A model generated the notes under the pieces. The model saw only the letters and a program-made list of their open reading frames with translations, ran no database searches and was not told the DNA's origin. Shown here piece after piece: positions 45,484 to 55,012 of a stretch of DNA of 64,000 nt. Source of the DNA: DATCJA01 sp963814955 (GTDB lineage Bacteria > Acidobacteriota > Vicinamibacteria > Vicinamibacterales > UBA2999). Location: positions 310,001 through 374,000 of the forward strand of contig CAWFEX010000004.1 in the NCBI GenBank assembly GCA_963814955.1, given 5' to 3'. A program made the translations under genes and the position numbers. How positions within the stretch are numbered: the stretch's first letter is position 1; every line of letters starts with the position of its first letter.

Positions 45484-46290
45484 ATGAACCTGTCCGATCC
45501 CCTTCCTCCGGAGTTTGACGAGGCATTGGCGCGCGCGGCCTCGCGTCTGGGTGCGTTCGGCCGGGAGGTCATCTGGTATTCCGACGTGTCGTCCACGAGC
45601 GACGTTGCGGCGGCGCTCGCCGGGCGCGGCGCGGCCGAGGGCCTGGTCGTCGCGGCCAACGCCCAGTCGGCGGGCCGCGGGCGACTTGGAAGAGTGTGGG
45701 TGTCGCCGCCCGGTGCGGGACTGTATCTCTCGGTCGTACTACGTCCCACGCAGCAAGTGATCCCGATGGTGACGATTGCGGCCGGCGTGGCGGTCGCCGA
45801 AGGTATTCAGACGGCCAGCGGACTGCGGGCGGAGCTCAAATGGCCGAACGACGTCTACATCGGCCCGCGAAAGGTCGCCGGCGTTCTTGCGGAAGCGAGC
45901 GCGAATGCCGGAGACGGCCGCATCATTCGCCACGTCGTGCTCGGGTTCGGCGTCAACGTCATGCGCGCCGCATATCCGCCCGACATCGCCTGCCGGGCCA
46001 CGAGTCTCGAAGAAGAGCTGGGCCGCAACGTCGATCGCGCGCTGCTGATGGTGGAATGCCTGGCCGCGCTCGCGGAGCGATACACCGATTTGGCGCAGGG
46101 ACGGTCGGCAGGCGTCCTCGAACAATGGCGAGCACGGGCCACGGCACGGTTAGGCTGCAAGGTGCGATGGGAAGCAACCGGTGAAGCGCTCGAGGGCATT
46201 GCCGAAGACATCGACGACACGGGCGCCCTCGTCGTCCGCACGCCTTCGGGGCCGATTCGAGTCACGTCCGGGGAAGTGACGTGGTCCTGA
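45484..46290 (+). CDS. birA: Biotin--[acetyl-CoA-carboxylase] ligase
   Basis: A 268-residue ligase attaching biotin to carboxylase carrier proteins. AQSAGRGRLGRVWVSP is the biotin/ATP loop with GRGRLGR, and ELKWPNDVYIGPRKVAGVLAE follows. It lacks the N-terminal winged helix, so it is the monofunctional type without repressor activity. It follows nadC by 34 bases and overlaps the next frame by ten bases, the genes sharing direction and probably transcript. Confidence 0.93.
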   Translation: MNLSDPLPPEFDEALARAASRLGAFGREVIWYSDVSSTSDVAAALAGRGAAEGLVVAANAQSAGRGRLGRVWVSPPGAGLYLSVVLRPTQQVIPMVTIAAGVAVAEGIQTASGLRAELKWPNDVYIGPRKVAGVLAEASANAGDGRIIRHVVLGFGVNVMRAAYPPDIACRATSLEEELGRNVDRALLMVECLAALAERYTDLAQGRSAGVLEQWRARATARLGCKVRWEATGEALEGIAEDIDDTGALVVRTPSGPIRVTSGEVTWS

Positions 46291-46997
46291 CGAACGACAA
46301 CGAGACGTATTGCCGCGAGGTCGAGTCGTATCTGTGCCGGAAGAACGACGGCCATCTGATCCGGATCGTCGGGCCCGCCTTCGACCAGGTGTGCGGATGG
46401 GCGTCGCAGGGCATTCCGCTGAAGGTGGTCTTTCGCGGCGTCGATCGCTACGTCGAGCGGTACTACGCGAAGGGACCACGCAGGCGGCCGGTACGGATCG
46501 AGTTCTGTGAAGCCGACGTTCTGGATGCGTTCGACGATTGGCGCCGCGCCGTTGGTGTCGAACCCGCCGCCGATTCAGCGCAAGATCCGGAGGACGAGCG
46601 CGGTGGCGCTCGTCCGCGTGAATCGCTATCCACGCATCTCGACCGCGTCGTCGCGCGTCTGGTAGCCCGACGCGCTGGATCGGATCGATCGCTCGATGCC
46701 ACGCTGGACGAGATCGTGCGTGAGCTGGATACCGTGCGTGGCGGCTCGAAGAACCTGCGCGGGGAGCGCAGGGACACCATGCTGCAGCGGCTCCGCGAAC
46801 TGGATCGGCGGCTCGTCGATACCGCCCGCGCCACCCTCGACTCCGAGACGCTGCAGCGCATCACCAGAGAAGCGGACGCGCAGCTGTCGCCATTTCGCAG
46901 CCGGATGCCGTCAGACGCGTACGCCCGTTCGCACGAGGCATGTGTCGACCGCCTGATGCGCGAACACGCCCGGCTGCCGACGCTCACATTCGACTGA
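46281..46997 (+). CDS. Hypothetical protein downstream of birA
   Basis: A 238-residue, Arg-rich, probably cytoplasmic protein that I do not recognise. GTG 46281 lies within the last codons of birA (overlap), so coupling is likely. The N-terminal third (YLCRKNDGHLIRIVGPAFD then WASQGIPLKVVFRGVDRY) is compact and contains a conserved-looking core, then a linker and a highly charged helical C-terminal half (LQRLRELDRRLVDTARATL) that may form a coiled coil. No signal peptide or helix-turn-helix. Its association with birA suggests a conserved neighbour. Confidence 0.6.
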   Translation: MVLTNDNETYCREVESYLCRKNDGHLIRIVGPAFDQVCGWASQGIPLKVVFRGVDRYVERYYAKGPRRRPVRIEFCEADVLDAFDDWRRAVGVEPAADSAQDPEDERGGARPRESLSTHLDRVVARLVARRAGSDRSLDATLDEIVRELDTVRGGSKNLRGERRDTMLQRLRELDRRLVDTARATLDSETLQRITREADAQLSPFRSRMPSDAYARSHEACVDRLMREHARLPTLTFD

Positions 46998-47002
46998 AAG
47001 CG

Positions 47003-47085
47003 GAACCACGAAGAACACGAAGATCGAGAGATCGCTGAATTACAGAATCGCCTATGAAAGCTTCGTGCCTTCGTGGTTTCGTTGT
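47003..47085. repeat. ACGAAG-type inverted repeat
   Basis: GAACCACGAAGAACACGAAG faces CTTCGTGCCTTCGTGGTTTC across about 40 bases, an almost complete 20-base stem with two mismatches. It precedes the RNA methyltransferase start. Confidence 0.7.
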
Positions 47086-47093
47086 GTGGCCGA

Positions 47094-48443
47094 ATGTCTG
47101 TTGAAGTCGGCTCAGAGATCACTCTCGAGATAGAGAAGCCCGCTGCCGGCGGCCGGATGCTGGCGCGGCACGAAGGGCAGGTCGTGCTGGTGTCGGGTAC
47201 GATCCCTGGCGAGCGCGTGCGCGCCCGCGTCGAGCGTACCTCGCGACACGTCCTGTATGCGGAAACCATGGAAGTGGTGAATGCCTCGCCCGATCGGAGA
47301 GATGCGAGCCACGACTGGCGATGCGGCGGCAATGCTTTCGCGCACATCGCGTACCCGCGGCAATGTGCCTTGAAAGCGGAGATCATCTGCGACGCGCTGG
47401 AGCGCATCGGTCGTGTCGCAGCGCCGGCTCGGCCCGATGTGCTGCCTTCACCGGAACAGGGCTATCGGATGCGGGCCCGGCTCCACGCGCGCGATGGGCG
47501 GCTCGGATTCTTTCGCGAAGGCACCCACGAACTGTGTGACGCCGCCGCGACAGGGCAGCTGCTGCGAGAAACGGGTGAGTGGATTGCATCTGCCGCTCGT
47601 CTCATCGAGCGCGACCGACTCACCGGTCTCCACGCCTTGGAAATCGCCGAGAACGTTCGCGCCGATGAGCGCGTGTGTCATCTGGAACTCGAGGCGGGTA
47701 TCGACACATCACGCTTTCGCTCGCTGGGCGCGGAAGGATTGACCGGACTTACGGCGACACGTGCCGACCGCGCCGGCGCCGACGTTCTAACGGGTATTCC
47801 GACGGTCGGCGATGTCGTGCATGTGAGGCCGAACGACCCGGCGTCGGCTCTACGGCTGCGCCGCGGTGCGCTGGCTTTCTTCCAGGCGAACCGCTATCTG
47901 CTCGAGCCGCTGATTCGCCACGTGGTGGCTCTCGTGCCGCCGGGTCCGGTGGTGGACATGTACGCCGGCGTCGGACTCTTCGGCCTGGCGCTCGCTGCGG
48001 TGGGTGCCTCGGACGTGACGCTCGTCGAAGGCGACCCTGCGAGCGTGCCGTCGCTGACCGAGAACGCCGAGCCGTTCGAACCACGCGCCAGGATCGTTCG
48101 CGGAAGCGTCGAGTCGTTTCTGGCGGATCGGCGGGTCCGCTCCTCGTACGTGGGGCGGGTCCCGCGACGCGACGCGAACGAGACGAGGAGCGGACCCGCC
48201 GCCGACGCGACATTCATCGTCGACCCGCCGCGCACCGGCATGTCGAAGGAGGCGCTTGCCGGCGTTGTGCGAGCGCGTCCTGCGCGCATCGTTTATGTGT
48301 CGTGCGACGTGGCGACGTTCGCTCGGGACACGCGAACGCTTCTCGATGCGGGCTACGAGCTCGGCGCGCTCACCGGTATCGACCTGTTTCCGAACACGGC
48401 GCATGTGGAGGTGGTGGCGGCATTCGACATCGCTGATCGATGA
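47094..48443 (+). CDS. TrmA/RumA-family 23S rRNA or tRNA uracil-5-methyltransferase
   Basis: A 449-residue SAM-dependent enzyme making 5-methyluridine in RNA. N-terminal TRAM domain (GSEITLEIEKPAAGG), then the SAM loop VVDMYAGVGLFGLALA, VEGDPAS, FIVDPPRTGMSKEAL and the catalytic Cys in VYVSCDVATFARD. No iron-sulfur cluster cysteines of the RumA type are evident, so it could act on tRNA. A segment RVRSSYVGRVPRRDANETRS (nt 48132-48205) is the translation of an intergenic GCGGGTCC palindrome inserted before the catalytic block. ATG 47094 is preferred over GTG 47073. Confidence 0.88.
   Translation: MSVEVGSEITLEIEKPAAGGRMLARHEGQVVLVSGTIPGERVRARVERTSRHVLYAETMEVVNASPDRRDASHDWRCGGNAFAHIAYPRQCALKAEIICDALERIGRVAAPARPDVLPSPEQGYRMRARLHARDGRLGFFREGTHELCDAAATGQLLRETGEWIASAARLIERDRLTGLHALEIAENVRADERVCHLELEAGIDTSRFRSLGAEGLTGLTATRADRAGADVLTGIPTVGDVVHVRPNDPASALRLRRGALAFFQANRYLLEPLIRHVVALVPPGPVVDMYAGVGLFGLALAAVGASDVTLVEGDPASVPSLTENAEPFEPRARIVRGSVESFLADRRVRSSYVGRVPRRDANETRSGPAADATFIVDPPRTGMSKEALAGVVRARPARIVYVSCDVATFARDTRTLLDAGYELGALTGIDLFPNTAHVEVVAAFDIADR
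48132..48205 (+). repeat. GCGGGTCC palindrome inside the RNA methyltransferase gene
   Basis: GGCGGGTCCGCTCCTCGT faces ACGAGGAGCGGACCCGCC around a central GGCGGGTCCCGCG, all read in frame as protein. Confidence 0.75.
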
Positions 48444-48522
48444 GGAGATGGTGCTGACACCCTGACCGGTCCGTGGCGGGTTGACGCGCACACCCGGCGA
48501 ATCTAGCATATATGGCAACCAT

Positions 48523-48759
48523 ATGAAGGAAGTTCAAAAAACCACCGTGTATCTCGATGCCGCCGACTACCGGCGTCTCAAGGCCATCGCCCGCGCCCGT
48601 GGATGCGCCCCGGCCCAGCTCGTGCGTGAGGCGGTCGCGCGCTATGCAGCCAGCGAGACGCCGCCGCCCCGGCCGCGCAGCATCGGCGCCGGCCGCAGTG
48701 GCAGCGGCGATGTGAGCGAACGCGCCGAGGAACTCCTGGCCGGTCTCAGACGACGGTGA
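48523..48759 (+). CDS. vapB: Ribbon-helix-helix antitoxin, VapB-like
   Basis: A 78-residue DNA-binding antitoxin. KTTVYLDAADYRRLKAIARA is a ribbon-helix-helix sequence, and the basic, Gly/Ser-rich C-terminus would wrap the toxin. ATG 48523 with AAGGAAG close by. Its stop overlaps the toxin start by four bases (GTGA), the classic coupled layout; the pair should repress itself. A CATATATGG palindrome-like stretch just upstream may be the operator. Confidence 0.82.
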   Translation: MKEVQKTTVYLDAADYRRLKAIARARGCAPAQLVREAVARYAASETPPPRPRSIGAGRSGSGDVSERAEELLAGLRRR

Positions 48760-49169
48760 TCGTCGCCGATACAGGCGCCATCGTTGCCTTGATCGACCGC
48801 TCGGATCGTCATCACCGGGCGCTGCGGAAGCTCTACGACAGCGATCCGGCATCCTGGCTGCTGCCGTGGGCGATCCTGCCGGAGGTTGATTACCTGGTAG
48901 GCGCTCACCTCAGTTCACGGGCGCAAGAGGCATTTGTCGCCGATCTCGCGGAGGGAGCGTTCAACGTCGGGTGGGGTGACGAGGCCGATCTGGATGAGGC
49001 TCTGCGCCTTTCTCAGGCATATCCGAAGCTGCGCATGGGACTGGTCGACGCCGTAGTCATGGCCACGGCGATCCGCGTAAAGGCGACTGCCATTGCAACC
49101 CTGGATCTGCGGCATTTTGCGGCCGTTACGATTCCCGGCCACCCGAAGCTGCTACCGCGCGATTTATGA
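48756..49169 (+). CDS. vapC: PIN-domain ribonuclease toxin, VapC-like
   Basis: A 137-residue PIN nuclease. The four acidic residues expected for the metal site are Asp5 (VADTGAI), Glu43 (LPEVDYL), Asp98 (GLVDAVVM) and Asp117 (TLDLRHF), all present, so it should be active. VapC toxins cut tRNA or rRNA. GTG start overlapping the antitoxin stop. Complete locus with no sign of decay. Confidence 0.88.
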   Translation: MIVADTGAIVALIDRSDRHHRALRKLYDSDPASWLLPWAILPEVDYLVGAHLSSRAQEAFVADLAEGAFNVGWGDEADLDEALRLSQAYPKLRMGLVDAVVMATAIRVKATAIATLDLRHFAAVTIPGHPKLLPRDL

Positions 49170-49171
49170 GC

Positions 49172-49230
49172 GCAACAGCATCGACGATCGATGATTGATG
49201 ATCGATGCGTCGAACATCGATCATCGATAT
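49172..49230 (+). repeat. Heptamer tandem repeat, ATGATCG type
   Basis: Degenerate seven-base units ATGATTG, ATGATCG and their complement ATCGATC form a partly palindromic array between vapC and the convergent C26 peptidase gene. Confidence 0.75.
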
Positions 49231-49231
49231 C

Positions 49232-49924
49232 TCAAATTCGACACGCCCGCACGAACTCCTCGAACAGCGACCGAAACTCGCCGGTCCGGTAGAAATTCTC
49301 GGGATGCCACTGCACGCCGACGCAGAACCGGCGCGTCGGATCTTCGACCGCTTCGATCACCCCGTCGGGCGCGGTGGCAACCGTCACAAGCCCGTCGCCG
49401 AGCGTCTTCACCGCCTGGTGATGCCGGCTGTTGACCTGCCGGCTGTCGGCGTCGCTGCCGGCTTCGCCCATGAGCCTGGCCACCAGCGATCCTTTTTCCA
49501 ACCACACTTCGTGCGCCAGCGTAAATGGCTCGTTCGGAGGCACCGCGAGCTTGTGCTCGAGCGCGGCGGGGAGTTCCGAGGGAATGTCCTGCACGAGCGT
49601 GCCGCCTCGCGCGACATTCAGGACCTGGACCCCGCGGCAGATTGCCAACACCGGCAGGTCGGCATCGAGGGCGCGTCGAATCAGCTCAATTTCGTATTCA
49701 TCCCGCCCCTTCTCCGCGGCGTGATAAGTGGGATGAGCAACAGCACCGTAGATTTCGGGACCCACGTCGCCGCCTCCGGCCAGGAGCAACCCGCCGGCCG
49801 AACGGACGGCGTCACCAGGGCGATCGCTCGACTGGTCGAGCACCCACGGTTCGCCGCCTGCGCGACGGACTGATTCCTCGTAGTCGTGCAGCTTCTCGCA
49901 GGGTGCGATGGCGATACGTGCCAT
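49232..49924 (-). CDS. Gamma-glutamyl-gamma-aminobutyrate hydrolase family (peptidase C26)
   Basis: A 230-residue class I glutamine amidotransferase-like hydrolase, PuuD-type, which cleaves gamma-glutamyl amides. Nucleophile Cys in LAICRGVQVLN, His and Glu in VQWHPENFY, and the GGGDVGPEIYG loop are all visible. It converges on vapC and shares direction with argS, 118 bases away, separated by GTAG-footed repeats. A role in polyamine or peptide turnover is inferred from family only. Confidence 0.9.
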   Translation of the reverse strand: MARIAIAPCEKLHDYEESVRRAGGEPWVLDQSSDRPGDAVRSAGGLLLAGGGDVGPEIYGAVAHPTYHAAEKGRDEYEIELIRRALDADLPVLAICRGVQVLNVARGGTLVQDIPSELPAALEHKLAVPPNEPFTLAHEVWLEKGSLVARLMGEAGSDADSRQVNSRHHQAVKTLGDGLVTVATAPDGVIEAVEDPTRRFCVGVQWHPENFYRTGEFRSLFEEFVRACRI

Positions 49925-49933
49925 ATCAGGCTC

Positions 49934-50034
49934 TGTTTCCGGAGACCTGAAGGTCTCCGGCTACCGCGTTCCTAGAGGTCTCCGGCTACTACCGCGTTCT
50001 TAAGGGTCTCCGGCTACCTCTCTGTCGTCTGTCT
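49934..50034 (-). repeat. GTAG-footed GCCGGAGACC repeat array
   Basis: Three copies of GTAGCCGGAGACC with spacers CTCTAGGAACGCG on the minus strand, ending in the palindrome CCGGAGACCTTCAGGTCTCCGG-like. It lies between argS and the C26 gene. Confidence 0.75.
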
Positions 50035-50042
50035 CCGCTGCT

Positions 50043-52110
50043 TTACATCCGCGGCGGAACCGCAATGCCCATGAGGTCGAGTGCGCGCGCCAGTTGATCC
50101 CGCACGTAGATTATCGCCGCCCCACGCCACCGGCGGACATCGTTTCGTTCCTCGTTGAGGATCGGGGAGCGGTGATAAAAAGCGTTGAACGACTGCGCGA
50201 GGGCGAACGCGTATTTGGCGAGCACAGAGAATTCCAGCGTCCGGATCACCTGTTCGACCACTTCATCGAGGCGTGAGGCCTCGAGCACGAGCTGCCACAG
50301 CTCGTGGCTGCCGTTTTCCCCTGTCAATTCCGCTGCGGACACGTCTTTCAGCGACGACACGAGGTCCTTCTCTGCCAGTCCGTCCCGCTGACGCAGCTTC
50401 TGAAAGATGTTGTTCGCGCGGACGACGGCGTACTGGATGTAGGGACCGCTTTCGCCTTCGAAGCTGAGCGCCTCTTCGAGGTCGAATGCGATGATCTTGC
50501 TGCGTGAAAACTTGATGAGGAAGTACCGAACGGCCGCTACGCCGATCATCCGCGCGATCCGTTCGCGTTCGGCCTCGCCGAGCTCCGCGTTGCGTGCGGC
50601 GACCTCGCGCCCGGCGTTTCGCATGAGGGTATCCAGCAGGTCGTCTGCCTTGACGCCAAGACCTTTCCGCCCGGACACTTCGACGAATGGCCGTTTGGCT
50701 TCCTCCGAGTCAGGCGCCGGCGCATATCCAAACTCGCGAGCCGTGGCATGCGACAAGGCCACCATTTCGTACGAGAAGTGATGCGATCGGCCCGCGGCTT
50801 CGGGATGTCCTGCGGCCACGAGCGCCTGCTTCAACAGCTTCTGAAGATACGACTGCCGGACGTCGATGACGTTGTAGACGTAAGCAGCACCCCCGAACGC
50901 GGGATGGTCGCTTCGTCCGTCTGACGAAGATGTGGCCCACAGCGGACCCTGCGGACGGCTGGCGAACTCGCGGTAATGGAAATCGCGGCCGAGGAGCCCA
51001 AGCTTCCAGAACTGATAGGCGATGTCCTTGCCTACGTAAGTAACCACGCCGTTGGAACGAACGATGACCTTTTCCCTTTCCGTTTCCTCTTCGTCCTCGG
51101 CCTCGGGTGCGGCGTCGCGCGGAGCGTCTGCCTGTTCTTCTTGTGCCTTGTGACTTGTGCCTTGTGCCTTGTGACTTGTCGATGCTGCCGGATCCTCCTG
51201 AATGGGCATCACCCAGCATCCGGCTAGCCGCCCTTCGGTCTGCAGATAGACGGCACCGCTTGCTTTCAGCACGTCGAACGCCTGCGCCCAGAACTTCAGT
51301 CGCAGGATGTCGCCTTCCCACGTCAGGAGGTCGTAGTCGACGTTCATCCGCGCCATCGTCTCGAGGTGCCGCCGGACGATTCGGTCGGCGATCAAGGCAG
51401 CGATATCCGCCGCCTCGTTTCCACCGTGCTCGATGTCATGGAGCGTTTTCGCGCGATGTTTCAGCCGATCCTTATCGTGCTCGTACCACTCCGTGACGCG
51501 CGCGTACAGGTCCCAGCAGAAGTAGTCGAAGCGCGTTGACTCTGTCAGCGATCTCGATCTCGTCGAGCGACTTTCGCTCGAGCTCCAGGAACCCGACGAC
51601 GACGTCGGCCACCTGGACGCCGGTATCGTCGATGTAGTTCTGGACCTCGACCGGAATGCCGCGAAACCGCAGCACGCGTACGAGCGTGTCTCCGAGCGCC
51701 GAATTGCGGAGATGGCCGATGTGCGCCGCCTTGTTTGGATTGATCGCCGTGTGTTCGACAATGGCCTTCGCCCCGCCCGCGTGCGGCCGAGACGACTCCG
51801 TTCGGAGCCGATCCATGAGGAAGCCGCGCCGCTCCAGGAAGAAGTTCAGGTAGCCGTTCGGCGCCGCCGCCACCCGCCCGACACCTTCGATCGTGCCAAA
51901 CGAGCCCGCGATCTCCTGCGCGATGGCCCGCGGCGCCTTCCGCAGCCGGCGAGCGAGCTCGAAGGCGATCGGGGTGCCGAGGTCCCCGAGATCGCGGTTC
52001 GGGGGGTATTCGATTGGAATCGGGGGCATCGCCGCCTGGTCGAGGGAGTAGATCTCCCCCAGCAGACGCTGGAGGTGTGCGCGAAGGCGTTCGTGAACGG
52101 GCAGAATCAT
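50043..52110 (-). CDS. argS: Arginyl-tRNA synthetase with repeat insert, one frameshift
   Basis: A 688-residue ArgRS after correction, long for the family. NPNKAAHIGHLRNSALGDT holds the HIGH signature; the anticodon-binding DALR region is at the C-terminus. A stretch STSHKAQGTSHKAQEEQ in the middle is encoded by TTGTGAC-type heptamers (51138-51181) and is followed by a Glu-rich run, so the catalytic domain carries a low-complexity insert. One extra base near 51534 splits the frame. Being essential, it should be functional. The start ATG 52110 has no strong ribosome site. Confidence 0.9.
51138..51181 (+). repeat. TTGTGAC-type heptamer array inside argS
   Basis: CTTGTGCCTTGTGACTTGTG then further 7-base copies; the same family as 34677-34716, here translated on the minus strand as TSHKAQGTSHKAQ. 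Confidence 0.8.
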
Positions 52111-52175
52111 GCGGGTTATGTTCGCGACTGGTGAACTGCGACCTTTACGATTGAATTTCCGCTGCGCTACGCTGT

Positions 52176-52811
52176 CTACCCGGCGGGCGCCTCCGGATCC
52201 ATCGGATCCGGGTCGTCCCCCATGTGGGCCATCGAACGCGCCCGCGCGTAGTCGTCGGGCGTGTTGACGTTGAGCAGCAGGCGACCATCCGGGTCAAAGG
52301 GCGACAAATCGTCGGGGCCAAGTTCTTGCACTGTAAGGTCTTCCAGCGCTGCGCCGATACGTAGATCGCCGGCCTGGATCCGTGCCTGGAAATAGGGGGC
52401 TGTCCGGCGGACGTACGAGGCGCACAGCGGATGACGTCCGTAGCTGTTGCGAGGTACTGCCACGTCAGCGTCGCGACCCCGTTCGGCGAGGTATCGCAGA
52501 AAAGGCGCCGTGAGAAACGGCATGTCACACCCGATTATCAGCACCTGCTCCGTGGGCGCTTCGACCAGCGCCGTGTAAAGGCCTCCGAGCGCACCCGCTC
52601 CGCCGATGCGATCGACGACCACGGGAACATCTACGACCTGCACGCGCGACCTGTCGTTTGTGACGATCAGGAGATGTGAAGTGAGCCCGTGCATCAGCGA
52701 CAGCTGCCGATCGAGGATGGAGCGTGCACCAACGACGAGCGCGCTCTTGTCGATGCCGCCGAGCCGCCGCGCCCGGCCCCCGGCAAGAATGGCTGCTGTC
52801 CAGGAAATCAT
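52176..52811 (-). CDS. mobA: Molybdenum cofactor guanylyltransferase
   Basis: A 211-residue nucleotidyltransferase that adds GMP to molybdopterin. The N-terminal AAILAGGRARRLGGIDKSAL is the GTP-binding LAGG-R-GG-K motif, and GCDMPFLT is the metal-binding block. The C-terminus is longer than usual and rich in Asp/Pro. Diverges from the next gene with only 11 bases between starts, so the promoters must lie within coding sequence. It implies the cell has molybdoenzymes; none is in the window. Confidence 0.9.
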   Translation of the reverse strand: MISWTAAILAGGRARRLGGIDKSALVVGARSILDRQLSLMHGLTSHLLIVTNDRSRVQVVDVPVVVDRIGGAGALGGLYTALVEAPTEQVLIIGCDMPFLTAPFLRYLAERGRDADVAVPRNSYGRHPLCASYVRRTAPYFQARIQAGDLRIGAALEDLTVQELGPDDLSPFDPDGRLLLNVNTPDDYARARSMAHMGDDPDPMDPEAPAG

Positions 52812-52822
52812 CTCATTAAAGC

Positions 52823-53407
52823 ATGACTGAAGGGGCTGTCGGACGGGTTCTCGTGGCGAGCCTGCATCAGGCGATCGCCGATCTGCTGCCTTCGCGCCTC
52901 GAGTTCTACGAGGCGTGGCTCAACCCTGTCGGTCTCCGTGAAGGCCGGATCGGACTCGCACCGCTGGCTGCTGTGCTCAGCTTTCTCCGGCAGGAAGGTG
53001 CAGCCTACCAGCTCATTGTGTCGCGCGCCGGAGAGTACGCGGCCGAGTGGACGGTCACCGATATGTCGAGCTTCCGCCGCTCCGTTCTTCGCGCCATGCC
53101 GATGCCGCTGCGCGTGCGCCTCGTGATGAGCCTGGCGCGGACGATGATTCGCAGCACCTACGGCGGGAGCAGGGGAATCGTGAGCTGGCGAAAGGAACGC
53201 GGAGCCATCGACATCCGGGGGTCTCTCTTCTGCGAAGTACGCGATCCTGTCGGGCAACCACTGTGTGAGTATTACCGGTCGGCGATACTGCGGGTGATGC
53301 GACTGTTCGACGTCAACGTCGACATCGAAACCGAACAGTGCCGCGCGACCGGTGCAGGGCAGTGCCTCATGGTTGTGCTGATACGCCCGATTGGTGCGAC
53401 CGAATGA
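52823..53407 (+). CDS. Small-molecule-binding V4R-like protein
   Basis: A 194-residue protein with no signal peptide. The C-terminal pattern CEYYRSAILRVMRL to ECRATGAGQCLMVVLI resembles V4R (4-vinyl-reductase-like) small-molecule-binding domains, which end with a conserved E-C-G-GxC block. The N-terminal helical part is unlike anything I know. The next gene starts within its stop (ATGA overlap). It may be a sensor or scaffold for a hydrophobic ligand. Assignment tentative. Confidence 0.5.
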   Translation: MTEGAVGRVLVASLHQAIADLLPSRLEFYEAWLNPVGLREGRIGLAPLAAVLSFLRQEGAAYQLIVSRAGEYAAEWTVTDMSSFRRSVLRAMPMPLRVRLVMSLARTMIRSTYGGSRGIVSWRKERGAIDIRGSLFCEVRDPVGQPLCEYYRSAILRVMRLFDVNVDIETEQCRATGAGQCLMVVLIRPIGATE

Positions 53408-54941
53408 CAACGGGAGCCATCCGCGTCTCGTGTGCCCTTCTCTTCGGTATCGGTGTGGTACTGGCGTCTGGCCGTCCTGCATCGGCGGCACAGTCGGCTC
53501 CGTCGAATGCCGCGCTCCATCTTGTCGTTCCCTTCGAAAACACCACCGGGGAGCCGCGCGGTCTACTGGCTGAGCGAGGCATCAGCTGTGCTCCTGACCG
53601 ACGATCTTGGGGCTCTCGGGACGCCGTCGATCGGGCGCGAGGATCGACTCCGCGCATTCGAGCGCCTGCGGGTGCCGTCTGTCACCAGCTTGAGTCACGC
53701 CACCGTCATCCGCCTCGGCGAGGTCGTCGGGGCCGCATACGTTGTCGTCGGCCAGTTCGAGCTGGAGGGCGAGGATCTGACGGTGCGGGTGCGGACCATT
53801 CGCCTCGATACCGGACGCATCTCGGCGGAGCTCGTCGAGAAAGGACCACTCAGCAACATGCTGAGCGTCTACGGCCGGCTCGCTCGCCGTATCGTTCCCG
53901 AATCCGCGGTTTCGCTCGAACAATTGGCTGCTGCGTCGCCACCGCTGCCGGCGTTCGAACAGTACATCAAGGGACTGATTGCTGAGGCGCCGGAAACGAA
54001 GATTGCCTTTCTCACCCAGGCGCTTCGTTTGTCGCCGGCGTTCCATCGGGCGCAGCATCGCACTGTGGGAAGTGCATACCGATCAGGGAAACCATCAGGA
54101 GGCGCTCGATGCTGCGCGCCGGGTACCTGCGGACAATCCGTTCACACGCCAGGCGCGCTTCATGGGCGGGGTGTCCATGCTGCATCTCGGGCAGCTGCAG
54201 GCTGCGTTTGCCGAGTTCAATGCGCTCAACGGCGCCCGGCGGGATGCAGCCCTGCTGAACAACATCGGCGTCGTGCAGCTTCGCCGGCCTCCCGGAGCAC
54301 AGGGCGGCAAGGCAGTCGCCTTCTTTGGTGAAGCGGTCGCCGCCGACGGCAGTGACGCCGACCTGTTCTTCAACGCCGGCTACGCGGCGTGGCTCGATCG
54401 CGACCCGCAGGGGGCTATCCACTGGCTGCGCGAAGCGGTGCGAAGGAATCCGGCGGATGACGCCGCGCATTTCGTGCTCGGTGTTGCGCTGCAGGCGTCG
54501 GGAAACAGTGTCGAAGCGGCTCGCGAGAAAGAGCTGGCGCGACGCCTTTCGTCGACGTACGCAGAGTGGGAAATCAAGCAGTCCGGCGTCGATGTCGTAC
54601 CCCGAGGTCTGGAGCGGCTCAAGCTCGACATCGACATGCCGGCTTCGCTGCGCGTCGAGGCGGCGCTCGGCGCGGCGGAGCAGCGCGACCAGCGGGCGAT
54701 CGCGGCGTTTCACCTGGCGAACGGCCAACGCCTCTTTCAGGAAGGGCGCGACGAAGAAGCGATTGGCGAACTGCGCCGCACGATCTTTCTTGCGCCGTAC
54801 GAGAGCGAGGCCCACTTGCTGCTCGGCCGCATTTACATGCGAACGGGGCGGCAGCAGGAGGCGATCGACGCCCTGACGATCGCCGCATGGAGCGATCCCG
54901 CCAACCCCGAACCGAAAGAACTCCTCGACAGCATCCGGTAA
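53404..54941 (+). CDS. TPR-repeat exported protein, two one-base frameshifts
   Basis: A 511-residue protein after correction. A leader (GIGVVLASGRPASA) is followed by a DUF-like domain (TDDLGALGTPSIGREDRL, ATVIRLGEVVGAAYVVVG) often found with curli or peptidoglycan proteins. Then TPR helices such as LFFNAGYAAWLDRDPQGAIH and EAHLLLGRIYMRTGRQQEAI. Extra bases near 53560 and 54056 break it. ATG 53404 overlaps the previous stop. TPRs mediate protein assembly, here probably in the periplasm. A SPOR protein follows, so a cell-envelope role is likely. Confidence 0.75.
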
Positions 54942-55012
54942 TAAGGGGGCGCCGGGTCCATGAGATCCGCCCTGCGCGTATTCGCAACCGTGCTAAACTG
55001 TGCGACTAACTC

